From positions 1 through 64,000 of the forward strand of contig JBOGVS010000002.1 in NCBI GenBank assembly GCA_050692555.1: a DNA stretch of 64,000 nucleotides. The letters are read 5' to 3'. The translations under genes and the position numbers were made by a program. Below, piece after piece: positions 25,179 through 33,744 of this stretch. The notes under the pieces are model-generated. The model did not search any database. It was given only the letters and a program-made list of their open reading frames with translations, and was not told the DNA's origin. This DNA comes from DAITPV01 sp050692555. GTDB lineage: Bacteria; Actinomycetota; UBA4738; CALAEC01. Position 1 is the first letter of the stretch, and every line of letters begins with the position of its first letter.

Positions 25179-25715
25179 TCAGGCGGCGAAGATCTGAGTG
25201 ACCCAGGCCCGGCCACCCTTCTGGTACACACCGATTCCGGTCTCCCGCCACTTCCCCTCGAGGAGGTTCCCGGCGTGGCCGGGGCTCTGCAGGAAGGCCT
25301 GGTGGACCTGGGCGAGCGAGCCGCCGGTGCCCACGTTCTCCCCGGCCAGGTGGATCCCCCCGCCCAGCAGCCGCTGCAGGTTCGAGTGCACCAGCCGGTG
25401 CTTGCGAGCCATCTTGCGGCTGTGCTGGCGAGCCTCTCGCATCAGCCGCGGACCGGTGGTGAGCGGCTGGAGGCCCCGGGACTGCCGCAGAGCGTTCACC
25501 GTGGCTTGATACTCGAACGCCAGGGCGAGGTCGCCGGGGGCGGCCATCGAGGGGCCGACCGACACAAGCAGGTCAGCGGGCGTGGAGGTCGCGGGCGTCG
25601 GAGTGATCGGCTTCTCCGTGGCCGAGGCTCCGGTGGCTCCTGCCAGGGCCAACCCCACGACGAGCATGAGGACGACGGCAGGAGCGCGGTGGGCGATTCT
25701 CCTGTGGTTTGCCAT
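25179..25715 (-). CDS. Secreted CAP/SCP-domain protein (third copy)
   Basis: 178 residues. A signal peptide (about 1-33, VLMLVVGLALAGATGASA) is followed by a Pro/Thr-rich linker and the CAP domain: YQATVNALRQSRGLQPLTTG, REARQHSRKMARKHRLVHSN, HLAGENVGTGGS, SPGHAGNLLEGKWRETGIGV, AWVTQIFAA. The usual PPHR is PGHA here, and the second His of the site is still present as GH. First gene of a two-gene CAP operon, divergent from galT with about 130 bases between them. No Shine-Dalgarno is evident. Confidence 0.92.
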   Translation of the reverse strand: MANHRRIAHRAPAVVLMLVVGLALAGATGASATEKPITPTPATSTPADLLVSVGPSMAAPGDLALAFEYQATVNALRQSRGLQPLTTGPRLMREARQHSRKMARKHRLVHSNLQRLLGGGIHLAGENVGTGGSLAQVHQAFLQSPGHAGNLLEGKWRETGIGVYQKGGRAWVTQIFAA

Positions 25716-25848
25716 GGCGTGTTATTCGACAGGTCACCCTCCGTGTCCTTCTCCCTTTTTTGAATGTGACGAATCAGACACATAGGGTGTCCCGCTCCAC
25801 TTGGGCTAGCCGGTTGCCCGGCAGGAAAGAGTTGGTACCGTGGTCGCG

Positions 25849-26847
25849 ATGGCCACGCTCAGGCAGGACCCCACCACGAACGAATGGGTGATCGTGGCCC
25901 CCGACCGCTCGAACCGACCCCAGACGCAGGTGCCTCCCCGGGCTCCCGTCCCCCGGTTCGATGCCTCCTGCCCGTTCTGCCCCGGGAACGAGCACCTCAC
26001 CCCGCCCGAGATCGCCCGGTTGGGGAACCAGGACGGGTGGAACCAGCGGGTGTTCCCCAATCGGTATCCGTTCCTGTCCACCCACGGGACCATCGAGCGC
26101 CGAGGCACCCAGATGGCCCGGACCATGGACGGGGTTGGAGCGCACGAGGTGGTGGTGGAATCTCCGCACCACGACGAGCGGCTCGACGAGATGTCCTCGG
26201 AGAACGTGACTTCGGTGCTGCGGATCTGGCGCGAACGCTACGTGGAGCTCTCGCGGGATCCAATCAAGGCCGTCATCGTGTTCAAGAACTTCGGCGAGCG
26301 CGCCGGAACCTCATTGGTCCACCCGCACTCACAGGTCGTGGCCATGCCGGTGTTCCCTCCCGACTACCTCCACCGGCACGCCGTGGCCACCCGGTACTAC
26401 GACGACACGGGGCACAGCGTGTACCTCGACCTCCTTCACAGCGAGCTCGAGGCGAAGACCCGGATCGTAGCCGAGCGCCACGGGTTCGTGGCCCTCGCGC
26501 CGTTCGCCGCACGGCTCCCGTTCGAGACGTGGATCATGCCCCGGGAACACCAGCCCGCGTTCGACGACATCGGTGAGGACGACCTCCCGGTCCTGGCCGA
26601 CCTCCTACGGGATGCCGTGAGTGCTGTGCGCCGGGCCGCCGGGGACCCCGACTACAACCTCATCGTCCACTCCACGCCCGTCGGAGAGGAGTCCCGGCAC
26701 GCGTTCCTGTGGCACCTTCGGCTGCTGCCCCGCCTGACCACCGCGGCCGGGTTCGAGCTGGCCACCGGGATGTCCATCAACACCGTGGCTCCCGAGCAAG
26801 CCGCTCAACTACTCCGTGAGGCCATCGTCGGCGCCCCGCTGGGCTAA
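25849..26847 (+). CDS. galT: Galactose-1-phosphate uridylyltransferase
   Basis: About 332 residues from the ATG; a GTG nine bases upstream is also possible. GalT exchanges UDP between UDP-glucose and galactose-1-phosphate by a uridylyl-His intermediate. Seen here: FCPGNEHLTPPE (zinc Cys region), VFPNRYPFL, HEVVVESPHHDERL, and the active site SLVHPHSQ with the nucleophilic His, then RHAFLWHLRLLPRLTT at the C-terminus. With galU at 3 kb it could supply UDP-galactose/glucose. The gene ends inside the start region of the M28 peptidase gene. Confidence 0.94.
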   Translation: MATLRQDPTTNEWVIVAPDRSNRPQTQVPPRAPVPRFDASCPFCPGNEHLTPPEIARLGNQDGWNQRVFPNRYPFLSTHGTIERRGTQMARTMDGVGAHEVVVESPHHDERLDEMSSENVTSVLRIWRERYVELSRDPIKAVIVFKNFGERAGTSLVHPHSQVVAMPVFPPDYLHRHAVATRYYDDTGHSVYLDLLHSELEAKTRIVAERHGFVALAPFAARLPFETWIMPREHQPAFDDIGEDDLPVLADLLRDAVSAVRRAAGDPDYNLIVHSTPVGEESRHAFLWHLRLLPRLTTAAGFELATGMSINTVAPEQAAQLLREAIVGAPLG

Positions 26848-27739
26848 GGGGAAGGCCGTACCCTCGCGCGCCCCGGTCGTAGCGCTCGTGCTGCTGCTCC
26901 TCCCCGGCCTCCCGGACGTGGCTTCGGCCGCCGACGAGCGGCCGCTCCCACGATCGACTGCCGGACCCGGGTCACCAGAATTCTCCCAGAGCCGGTCGTT
27001 CCGTCACGTCCGTCGGCTGGCCGGCCGGATCGGACCTCGCCCTGCCGGTTCGCCGGCGTACCAGCAGGCCGTTCGGTACGTGGACAGGGTCTTCGGGCGA
27101 TACGGGTACGTCACCACCCAGGTCGCTTTCGACGTTCCCGGCGTGGGCCAGTCCTGGAACGTGGTGGCTTCCTGGCCCGGCGGCGGGGAGCCCAGGGTGG
27201 TCATCGGGGCCCATCTCGATACCGTGCCCGGGTCACCTGGGGGAAACGACAACGCCAGCGGAGTGGCCACGCTGCTGGAGACGGCCCGAGTGCTGGCCCA
27301 GACCGGGGAAACCGAAGGGCTGGAGCTTGTGGCTTTCGGGGCCGAGGAGCGGCAGCCCTCGGGCGGGCACCACTACGGGTCTCAGGCGTACGTGGACGCC
27401 CTTGGCGCGAAGGAGCGACAGGACCTCGACCTGATGGTTTCCGTGGACATGATCGGCAAGGTTCGCCGGTACATCGCCGGGTGGCTGGGAACCGGACCGA
27501 GATCGGCCGTCCGTCGCCTGTCCAAGGCGGTCCGGGCGGCGGGATACAAGGTGGACGTTCGAGCGGTGGGCGACGTCTCGGACCACGGCCCCTTCGCCCT
27601 GGCCAACATCCCTGCCGCGGTGCTGTGGACGGGCCTGGAGCCCCACTGGCATTCCCCCGGTGACGTGGTCGGGAACGTGGCCCCCAAGTCACTCACCCGG
27701 GGCGGCGCCGTCCTGGCCGAGCTGCTCGCCCGGGTGTGA
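26816..27739 (+). CDS. Secreted M28-family zinc aminopeptidase
   Basis: 307 residues if begun at the GTG that overlaps the galT end by 32 bases. Residues up to about 38 give a signal peptide (VVALVLLLLPGLPDVASA). The di-zinc peptidase motifs follow in order: VVIGAHLDTVPGS, GGNDNASGVATLLE, AFGAEERQPSGGHHYGSQAY (catalytic Glu pair), SVDMIG and PHWHSPGDV. It probably releases N-terminal residues from peptides outside the cell. The start is not strongly supported, since no ribosome site is obvious, but the signal peptide needs most of this N-terminus. Confidence 0.9.
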   Translation: MRPSSAPRWAKGKAVPSRAPVVALVLLLLPGLPDVASAADERPLPRSTAGPGSPEFSQSRSFRHVRRLAGRIGPRPAGSPAYQQAVRYVDRVFGRYGYVTTQVAFDVPGVGQSWNVVASWPGGGEPRVVIGAHLDTVPGSPGGNDNASGVATLLETARVLAQTGETEGLELVAFGAEERQPSGGHHYGSQAYVDALGAKERQDLDLMVSVDMIGKVRRYIAGWLGTGPRSAVRRLSKAVRAAGYKVDVRAVGDVSDHGPFALANIPAAVLWTGLEPHWHSPGDVVGNVAPKSLTRGGAVLAELLARV

Positions 27740-27749
27740 CCGGGAGGAG

Positions 27750-27965
27750 CTAGGCCTCGCGGAGCCCCATCCGGTAGATCGTCCGTCCCCGCTGCTGGTC
27801 CACCAGGACGACCTCCTCCACGCCATCGGCCAGGAGATCGGACCACGCCTCGCCCATCCACGCTTCCGCGGCCTCGCGATCGGGGAACGCTGCCGATTCC
27901 CCTCGCTCGCCGCCGCCGGGCCCCAGGTAACGCCACACGAACCCCGGGGCAGGCTCCGGGGTCAC
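27750..27965 (-). CDS. Small conserved hypothetical protein
   Basis: 71 residues, acidic, with WRYLGPGGGERGESAAFPDR, EAAEAWMGEAWSDLLADGVE and VVLVDQQRGRTIYRMGL. It reads as a compact alpha/beta domain; I recall similar short proteins in actinobacterial genomes but no known function. Its GTG start overlaps the TGA of the receiver-protein gene (GTGA), so it is coupled to that gene and could act with it. Confidence 0.75.
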   Translation of the reverse strand: MTPEPAPGFVWRYLGPGGGERGESAAFPDREAAEAWMGEAWSDLLADGVEEVVLVDQQRGRTIYRMGLREA

Positions 27966-28330
27966 TTCCGGCCCAGGACCAGCTGCACCTTCTCCAGGAG
28001 GTCACCGATGGGGAAGGGTCGCCGGAGCTCCGCGTCCACGTGGTACAGGCCAAGCTTGCCCGTCTCCCCCTGGGAGGCCATGAAGATGATGACCTTGGTG
28101 TCCTGGAGCTCCGGGTCCTCGCGGATCTCCTTGAGCGCGGCCCACCCGTCCGTCTCGGGCAGCTCCGCGTCCAGGAGGACCAGGTCGTACCGGCCGCCCC
28201 GGAGCATGGCCACGCCCTCCTGGCCGCTGGTGGCCTCGTCCACCTCGTAGCCCTCGAGCTGAAGTCGCAGCACCGGCTGGCGCATGTGCTCGGGCCGATG
28301 GTCGATCAGCAGGATCCGCTTGCTGCCCAC
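27962..28330 (-). CDS. Single-domain response regulator (receiver), atypical acidic pocket
   Basis: 122 residues from the GTG with GGAGG five bases upstream; a GTG six bases earlier is less well placed. The receiver fold is complete: ILLIDHRPEHMRQP, phospho-acceptor Asp in LVLLDAELP, Ser in IIFMAS. Two usual residues differ: the second acidic residue of the pocket (normally DD) is His, and the Lys of the KP motif is Arg (ELRRPFP). Phosphorylation may therefore be altered or absent. No output domain. Coupled to a 71-residue hypothetical protein; no histidine kinase is nearby. Confidence 0.85.
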   Translation of the reverse strand: MGSKRILLIDHRPEHMRQPVLRLQLEGYEVDEATSGQEGVAMLRGGRYDLVLLDAELPETDGWAALKEIREDPELQDTKVIIFMASQGETGKLGLYHVDAELRRPFPIGDLLEKVQLVLGRK

Positions 28331-28443
28331 GTGCACCTCCGGGCGCCAGCCTATCTCGGCCCGGTGACGAGTTCAGAATTCGACGCCCGGCCGGCCCGGG
28401 GGGCAGAAGCCCCGGCGGACCGGCCGGCGTGCGCGTCGGTTGG

Positions 28444-30066
28444 CTAGAAGTCCATGTCCCCGCCGCCGGGCATCGGCGGGGTGGCCGGGGTCTTCTCCGG
28501 CTTCTCGGCCACCACGGCCTCGGTGGTGAGGAACAGCGCCGCAATGGAGGCCGCGTTCTGGAGCGCCGACCGCGTCACCTTCGTGGCGTCGACGATCCCG
28601 GCCTTGACCATGTCGGTGTACTCACCGGTCGCCGCGTCCAGGCCCTGCCCGTCCCCCAAGCCGCGGACCTTCTCCACCACCACGCCGCCCTCCAGGCCGG
28701 CGTTCTCGGCGATCTGGTGGATCGGCCACTCCAGGGCCCGGCGAACCAGGCGGGCCCCGGTGGCCTCATCGGCCTCCAGGTCCAGCTTGTCGAGGGCCGT
28801 CTGTGCCGTGAGAAGGGCCACTCCGCCGCCGGGAACGATGCCTTCCTCGACCGCGGCCTTGGTGGTCTGCACCGCGTCCTCGATGCGGTGCTTCTTCTCC
28901 TTGAGCTCGACCTCGGTGGCCGCGCCGACCTTGATCACCGCCACGCCCCCGGCCAGCTTGGCCAGCCGCTCCTGGAGCTTCTCGCGGTCGTAGTCCGAGT
29001 CGGTCTTCTCGATCTCGGCCTTGATCTGGTTGATCCGGCCCTTGATCTCCTCCTCCGAGCCGCCGCCCTCGACGATCGTGGTCTCGTCCTTGGTGACCAT
29101 GATCTTCCGGGCCTTGCCCAGCATGTCGAGGGTGACGTTCTCCAGCTTCAGGCCGACCTCCTCGGAGATGACCTGTCCGCCGGTGAGGATGGCCATGTCC
29201 TGAAGCATGGCCTTGCGCCGGTCGCCGAAGCCCGGGGCCTTCACCGCGACCGACTTGAACGTGCCGCGGACCTTGTTGACGACCAGGGTGGCCAGGGCCT
29301 CCCCCTCCAGGTCCTCGGCGATGACCACCAGTGGCTTACCGGACTGCATGACCTTCTCCAGGACGGGGAGCATGTCCTTGACTGCCGAGATCTTCGAGTC
29401 GGCCAGAAGGATGTACGGGTCCTCCAGCACGGTCTCCATCCGCTCCGGGTCGGTGATGAAGTACGCGGAGATGTAGCCCTTGTCGAAGCGCATGCCCTCG
29501 ACGAGCTCCAGCTCCATCCCGAAGGTCTGGGACTCCTCCACGGTGATGACCCCGTCCTTGCCGACCTTGTCCATGGCCTCGGCGATCTGCTCGCCGATCT
29601 CGGGGTCACCGGCGGAGATCGCCGCTACGTGGGCGATCTCGTCCTTGGTCTCGATCTCCTTGGCCTGGTTCTTGATGGCCTCCACGGCCGAGTCCACGGC
29701 CTGCTCGATGCCCCGCTTGAGGGACATCGGGTTGGCCCCGGCGGCCACGTTGCGGAGGCCCTCCTTGACCATGGCGTGGGCCAGCACCGTTGCGGTGGTG
29801 GTCCCGTCGCCGGCCACGTCGTCGGTCTTCTTGGCGACCTCCTTGACCAGCTCGGCCCCGATCTTCTCCTCGGGGTCCTCGAGCTCGATCTCCTTGGCGA
29901 TGGAGACGCCGTCGTTAGTGATCGTGGGGGCGCCCCACTTCTTCTCGAGGACGACGTTCCGGCCCTTGGGACCCAGGGTGATCCGGACCGCGTTGGCCAG
30001 CTGGTCCATGCCTCGCTCCAGGGCCCGCCGGGCGTCCTCCTCGAACGTGATGATCTTGGCTGCCAT
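28444..30066 (-). CDS. groEL: Chaperonin GroEL (HSP60)
   Basis: 540 residues from the inner ATG (AAKIITFEEDARRALERG). All hallmark segments are present: ITLGPKGRNVVLEKKWGAP, NDGVSIAKEIEL, DDVAGDGTTTATVLA, apical-domain APGFGDRRKAMLQD, and GIVPGGGVALL. The C-terminus ends PMPGGGDMDF rather than a long GGM repeat. It folds proteins with GroES in the cytoplasm. No groES lies beside it, so this is a stand-alone groEL, often a second copy in actinobacteria. A CIRCE operator and a -10 box lie upstream. Confidence 0.98.
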   Translation of the reverse strand: MAAKIITFEEDARRALERGMDQLANAVRITLGPKGRNVVLEKKWGAPTITNDGVSIAKEIELEDPEEKIGAELVKEVAKKTDDVAGDGTTTATVLAHAMVKEGLRNVAAGANPMSLKRGIEQAVDSAVEAIKNQAKEIETKDEIAHVAAISAGDPEIGEQIAEAMDKVGKDGVITVEESQTFGMELELVEGMRFDKGYISAYFITDPERMETVLEDPYILLADSKISAVKDMLPVLEKVMQSGKPLVVIAEDLEGEALATLVVNKVRGTFKSVAVKAPGFGDRRKAMLQDMAILTGGQVISEEVGLKLENVTLDMLGKARKIMVTKDETTIVEGGGSEEEIKGRINQIKAEIEKTDSDYDREKLQERLAKLAGGVAVIKVGAATEVELKEKKHRIEDAVQTTKAAVEEGIVPGGGVALLTAQTALDKLDLEADEATGARLVRRALEWPIHQIAENAGLEGGVVVEKVRGLGDGQGLDAATGEYTDMVKAGIVDATKVTRSALQNAASIAALFLTTEAVVAEKPEKTPATPPMPGGGDMDF

Positions 30067-30095
30067 TCGGCTCCCTCCTGCGCTCCGTCGGCCTG

Positions 30096-30122
30096 CTAGC
30101 ACTCTCGGATGTAGAGTGCTAA
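30096..30122. promoter_or_regulatory. CIRCE operator (HrcA site) of groEL
   Basis: TAGCACTC, nine bases, GAGTGCTA: the CIRCE inverted repeat with perfect 8-bp arms. It lies about 30 bases before the groEL ATG and directly after the -10 box, where HrcA would block transcription. Implies heat-inducible, HrcA-repressed control; hrcA itself is not in the window. Confidence 0.95.
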
Positions 30123-30126
30123 CGGC

Positions 30127-30157
30127 AGTATAACGCGGGGGGCCGGGGTCGGCGCAA
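30127..30157 (-). promoter_or_regulatory. Probable groEL promoter
   Basis: On the minus strand TTGCGC, 19 bases, TATACT, with the -10 element ending just before the CIRCE box. The spacing is slightly long, but the position relative to the operator supports it. Confidence 0.6.
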
Positions 30158-30187
30158 GCGGCGGGTCAGCCTCGGGACAGAGTGTTG

Positions 30188-31741
30188 CTAGGGAGGCGGA
30201 GGCTTCTCGAACCAGTCGCAGCCCGGTGGATCCGGGCTCTCCTGGCTCCAGGTGGCGCACGGCGCGAGCTGGCCCGTCTTGTAGACCGGGCCCGGAGTGA
30301 AGACGGGGATCCGGTCGCAATCGGGCAGGATGGGCGAGGGCGGGTCGCTGGTGATCTCCGCGCCCGGTGCGGTCACGTTGTCCTGCCAGCAGTTGCCCGC
30401 ACCCTCCTCGTCCCACCAGAAGTCGAGCCCGTTCGGAAGGGCTTCCCCCTCCGGCGAGATCCCCATGTGGTTGCTCACGTGCCTGTTGAAGTGTGACGTG
30501 TCGTACTGCTTCGTGGGGTCCATCTCGTCTCGCAGGGCGGCGGGGACCCAGAAGAGCATCGAACCGTACCGCCAATTGTCGTAGATGTAGTTGTTGGCGA
30601 ACGTGTTGGCGTTGCCCCCGGCGACCAGGATTCCGGTTCCGATGGGCGTTCCGAACTCCGGACACACCACGCCCTGTTCGTACCCCCGCTCCTCGATCGG
30701 CTTGTCGCAGGTGCCGTCGCGAAGGTACCCGTAGTAGTCCTGGTTGTTGGAGTAGATGTAGTTGTCCACGAACGTCGCGGAGTCCTGCGGCAGCCCGGGG
30801 TGGTCGGGGAACAGGCTGTCCATGGTCACCCCGGTGGTGTTCTCGTAGAAGTAGTTGTCGTGCACGTAGGTGGAGTTACCGGCCGTCCCCGAATACCCGA
30901 TCAGGTTGTGGTGTGACCGACAGCCGGTGATCTCGATCGACGGCCGAGCGCCGTGCAGATCGGCGGCAGAGCCCGGGTAGACGCCTCCGTCCCCGTTGCC
31001 GTAGGCCTCGCAGTTCACGTACAGCCCGTGGTCCGATGAGAACGTCAGGAACCCGTATTCCTCGTTCCACCGGGCGACCATCTGATCGATCACGAAGCCA
31101 TCGGTCTCGATCACGTACAGCGAGTTGAATTCCGCACGTTGCACCGTGAAGTTTCGGAAGTACACCCCATCGGCCCGGTCGGCTCGGATCCCGTTGAGCT
31201 TGGAGAAGTCGTTGTCGAGGATCACGTCTCCCGGATCGTCCCCCGTGCCTTCGATCTGGAGCCGGCACACGGGCAGGTCACACTCGTGGTCGAAGTCGCT
31301 GTCCCCGAGGATGGCGACGAGGTTCTGGACGTGCGGGCACCGGTACTGGTCCTCGTAGGACAGGATCGCGCCGGGGTCGATCGAGGCGCACTGGCCTTCC
31401 GCCGGACCGGCGTACTCGACTTCCCGATAGACGCCGGGGAGGATCATGATCCTGCTGCCCTGCACCTTCACGGCGTCGACCGCGTCCTGGAGGCTGTCGA
31501 ACTGACACCGAGCAAGCAGATCTCGATTCAAGCCTCGGAGCCTCCTGGGGAGCTGGCGGATCCGGATCCTGCTGTCCTCGGCGCACACCACCAGGAGCGG
31601 CCCCGAGGTCCGGTACGTGGGGACCTCGCCGGGCTCGGCGGGGAACTGGGAGGGTCGCTCCGCGTGCCCGCCGGCGGGACCGGCGGTGATCAGGGAGGCG
31701 AGGAAGGCCAGCGTGACGAAAGCAAGCCGGCGGCGGGCCAT
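30188..31741 (-). CDS. Secreted parallel beta-helix (PbH1) protein
   Basis: 517 residues. A signal peptide covers about 1-26. A Cys-rich N-terminal part (QFDSLQDAVDAVKVQGSRIM, ILPGVYREVEY) resembles the start of pectate-lyase-like and NosD/PbH1 folds. It is followed by short strand repeats such as GVYFRNFTVQRAEFNSLYVI, HGLYVNCEAYGNGDGGVYPG, GYSGTAGNSTYVHDNYFYEN, NTFANNYIYDNWRYGSMLFW. Probably binds or acts on a carbohydrate at the surface; no catalytic triad can be assigned. It lies 43 bases after the GT2 gene and ends a three-gene minus-strand run with a sulfotransferase. Confidence 0.85.
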   Translation of the reverse strand: MARRRLAFVTLAFLASLITAGPAGGHAERPSQFPAEPGEVPTYRTSGPLLVVCAEDSRIRIRQLPRRLRGLNRDLLARCQFDSLQDAVDAVKVQGSRIMILPGVYREVEYAGPAEGQCASIDPGAILSYEDQYRCPHVQNLVAILGDSDFDHECDLPVCRLQIEGTGDDPGDVILDNDFSKLNGIRADRADGVYFRNFTVQRAEFNSLYVIETDGFVIDQMVARWNEEYGFLTFSSDHGLYVNCEAYGNGDGGVYPGSAADLHGARPSIEITGCRSHHNLIGYSGTAGNSTYVHDNYFYENTTGVTMDSLFPDHPGLPQDSATFVDNYIYSNNQDYYGYLRDGTCDKPIEERGYEQGVVCPEFGTPIGTGILVAGGNANTFANNYIYDNWRYGSMLFWVPAALRDEMDPTKQYDTSHFNRHVSNHMGISPEGEALPNGLDFWWDEEGAGNCWQDNVTAPGAEITSDPPSPILPDCDRIPVFTPGPVYKTGQLAPCATWSQESPDPPGCDWFEKPPPP

Positions 31742-31784
31742 GCCAGAGGGTTCGACGCCCGACCCCGAAGTCCCTTCCCGGGAC

Positions 31785-32693
31785 CTACCTCCGGGACAGG
31801 CCCCGCAGGTACCCGGCCATCTTCGCCAGGTCGGTGACGACCATCAGGGCCGGGGTCCCCAGGATCGCCGCGGCCCGGTCGGCACGGCGCGGCGGGACCA
31901 GCCGCAGGGCCCGACGCACCGGACGGGCCACGTAGGCCACACTCGCCAGGCCCGCAAGGGCCAGCGGCAGCTTCCGGCGAGCCACCAGGGCCGCAGCCAA
32001 CCCGGCGTACACGCCGAACCGGATCGCGTGACGACGACCATGCATCCCCGCCCGCGCGTCGGCCTCCGCGTACCCAGTGAACTGGCGCCAGTACGCGGTC
32101 AGCGAGGATCGGGGGCGTCGGAACACCACGGCCCCGGGGGCGAGATCCATGCGCAGGCCAAGGTCCCGCCACCGGTGGTCGAGGTACATGTCCTCGCCCA
32201 GATCGAGCCACTCCGGGTACCCGCCGCCCGCCTCGAATGCCTCCCGGCGGAAGGCCACAGATCGCGACGAGGGCATGTACGTCCGGGGGTCGATCTCCGA
32301 GCGCTCCTTGATCGAGATCGCCGCCGCACAGGCCTCGAACATGGTGCTGGTCAGCGGGCGGTACAGACCCATCGACACGTCGGCTCCGAGCTCCAGAGGC
32401 TCGAGGATGTGCTCCAGCCAATCGGGGGCCAAGATGCAGTCGGCGTCTGAGACGGCGATCACGTCGTGGGATGCCGCCCGGACGGCCAGGTTGCGGCCCC
32501 GGGCGATGTTGACACCCGGCTCCTCGATCAGCGTGAGCGACGTGGTCCGAAGCGCTTCGACGGTGCCGTCGGAGGAGCCGCCGTCGACGATCACCACCTC
32601 GTCGGGGAGCCGGGTCTGGGCCTCGACGGAATCCAGGAACGGCCGGATGAACGGCCCGGCGTCCTTGACCGTGGCCACCAGCGAGACCTTCAC
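31785..32693 (-). CDS. Family 2 glycosyltransferase
   Basis: 302 residues from a GTG that overlaps the sulfotransferase TGA (GTGA). GT-A fold motifs: VSLVATVKDAGPFIRPFLDS, VVIVDGGSSDGTVEAL, nucleotide-sugar metal site VIAVSDADCILAPDWL, then DLGEDMYLDHRWRDLG (ED acceptor region). One or two hydrophobic segments lie near the C-terminus (GVYAGLAAALVA, ALAGLASVAYVA). It probably adds a sugar to an envelope polysaccharide or glycolipid. Coupling to a sulfotransferase suggests a sulfated glycan (inference). Confidence 0.9.
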   Translation of the reverse strand: MKVSLVATVKDAGPFIRPFLDSVEAQTRLPDEVVIVDGGSSDGTVEALRTTSLTLIEEPGVNIARGRNLAVRAASHDVIAVSDADCILAPDWLEHILEPLELGADVSMGLYRPLTSTMFEACAAAISIKERSEIDPRTYMPSSRSVAFRREAFEAGGGYPEWLDLGEDMYLDHRWRDLGLRMDLAPGAVVFRRPRSSLTAYWRQFTGYAEADARAGMHGRRHAIRFGVYAGLAAALVARRKLPLALAGLASVAYVARPVRRALRLVPPRRADRAAAILGTPALMVVTDLAKMAGYLRGLSRR

Positions 32694-33625
32694 GGCCTCC
32701 AGTCCTCGTCGCGATAGAAGGCTTCCCCGACCTCCGCGGTCCCTTCCCTGATCCGTCGCTGCTCTTCCGGTGTCAGGCGTTGACGCCAGGTCCACCTGGC
32801 CGCGCGGCTGTCCCGACGCACGGTCCGATGAAGGTAGGTGGGGACCTCTCTTCGACGCTCGTCCGTGCTGGTCCGCAGGACGATCCCCTCCACGGTGTGG
32901 TCCCACCTGAGGTCAAGGCGCTCGTACAGCTCCCGGAACCCCTTCAGGGGCTCCTCCGAGAGGTCCTCATGCCGCACGAAGGACCAGTCCGGTCGACGCT
33001 CCTGGAACCGCCGGATCACGTGGTGGGTGACGTTCCACATCAGGATGGCCTGGTCGATGATGTCGTGCTCCCGAGCGGCGAACTCCGCGACCTCCGCTTC
33101 GTAGGGCCCGATCAGGTCGCGGATCAGCAGAGGCTGATCTCGCCAGTTGTCGAAGTCGAACCGCCAGTCAAGGCGCTTGACGCTGCCGGCGAACGCGGCC
33201 GGATGGCGGATCATCACCACCACCTGCATCCCGAACCGATCCGCCAGCCACTCCGAGGACATCAGCGCCAGGGGGTCCTTCATCAGGGGGCGGGCGCCCT
33301 GGAACCGAGGGAGCAGGCTCAACGGCCACTCCGCGAGGACCTGGAACAGCTGACGTCGGGTCTGTGCGGCGGTGGCGTTGAGCAGCGGGTACCGCAAGGC
33401 CAGCGCTTCCTCCAGCAGGGGCACGTACGGGGCCTCGTTCTCCGAGCAGATGTACATATACGCGTGAGGAAGCCGCCATCGGAGCCAATTCGGCCATCGG
33501 TGCACGTTGAAGGGCTCGTGCATGTACCCGATGCCCGGTGAGAGGGCCAGCACGCGCCCGGTCCAGGTCGTGCCGGAGCGGTGGGACCCCGTCACCAGGA
33601 TGGGAGCGGCCACGCCCGGCATCAT
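32690..33625 (-). CDS. PAPS-dependent sulfotransferase
   Basis: 311 residues. The 5'-phosphosulfate loop is ILVTGSHRSGTTWTGRVLA near the start. The 3'-phosphate site is in VVVMIRHPAAFAGSVKRLDW, with the conserved Arg and Ser. FVRHEDLSEEPLKGFRELYE is the usual helix of carbohydrate sulfotransferases. It transfers sulfate from PAPS to a hydroxyl, likely of a cell-surface carbohydrate. Two ATG codons stand together at the start; either may be used. Translationally coupled to the GT2 gene downstream. Confidence 0.9.
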   Translation of the reverse strand: MMPGVAAPILVTGSHRSGTTWTGRVLALSPGIGYMHEPFNVHRWPNWLRWRLPHAYMYICSENEAPYVPLLEEALALRYPLLNATAAQTRRQLFQVLAEWPLSLLPRFQGARPLMKDPLALMSSEWLADRFGMQVVVMIRHPAAFAGSVKRLDWRFDFDNWRDQPLLIRDLIGPYEAEVAEFAAREHDIIDQAILMWNVTHHVIRRFQERRPDWSFVRHEDLSEEPLKGFRELYERLDLRWDHTVEGIVLRTSTDERRREVPTYLHRTVRRDSRAARWTWRQRLTPEEQRRIREGTAEVGEAFYRDEDWRP

Positions 33626-33744
33626 AGCGGCGCCTTCGGGGATGCTTGCACTTCCCCCTCACAGGCCCCACGATTGTGCTTGAAGGGCCGCTCGGGAGCG
33701 GCCCTGAAGCCTATCTGGAGACCGAATCGACGAGAGGAGGTGAG

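Noticed and set aside
25716..25848. Possible second riboswitch upstream of the CAP operon, around GCCGGGCAACCGGC
   Set aside because: The motif lacks the GGGACGCAAAGC and GGCCTA blocks of GEMM and does not match c-di-AMP, SAM-I or cobalamin aptamers; it is more likely just the divergent promoter region.
28429..30099. 556-codon open frame on the plus strand opposite groEL
   Set aside because: A typical antisense shadow of a high-GC gene; the groEL product on the minus strand is certain and no ribosome site or homology supports the other strand.
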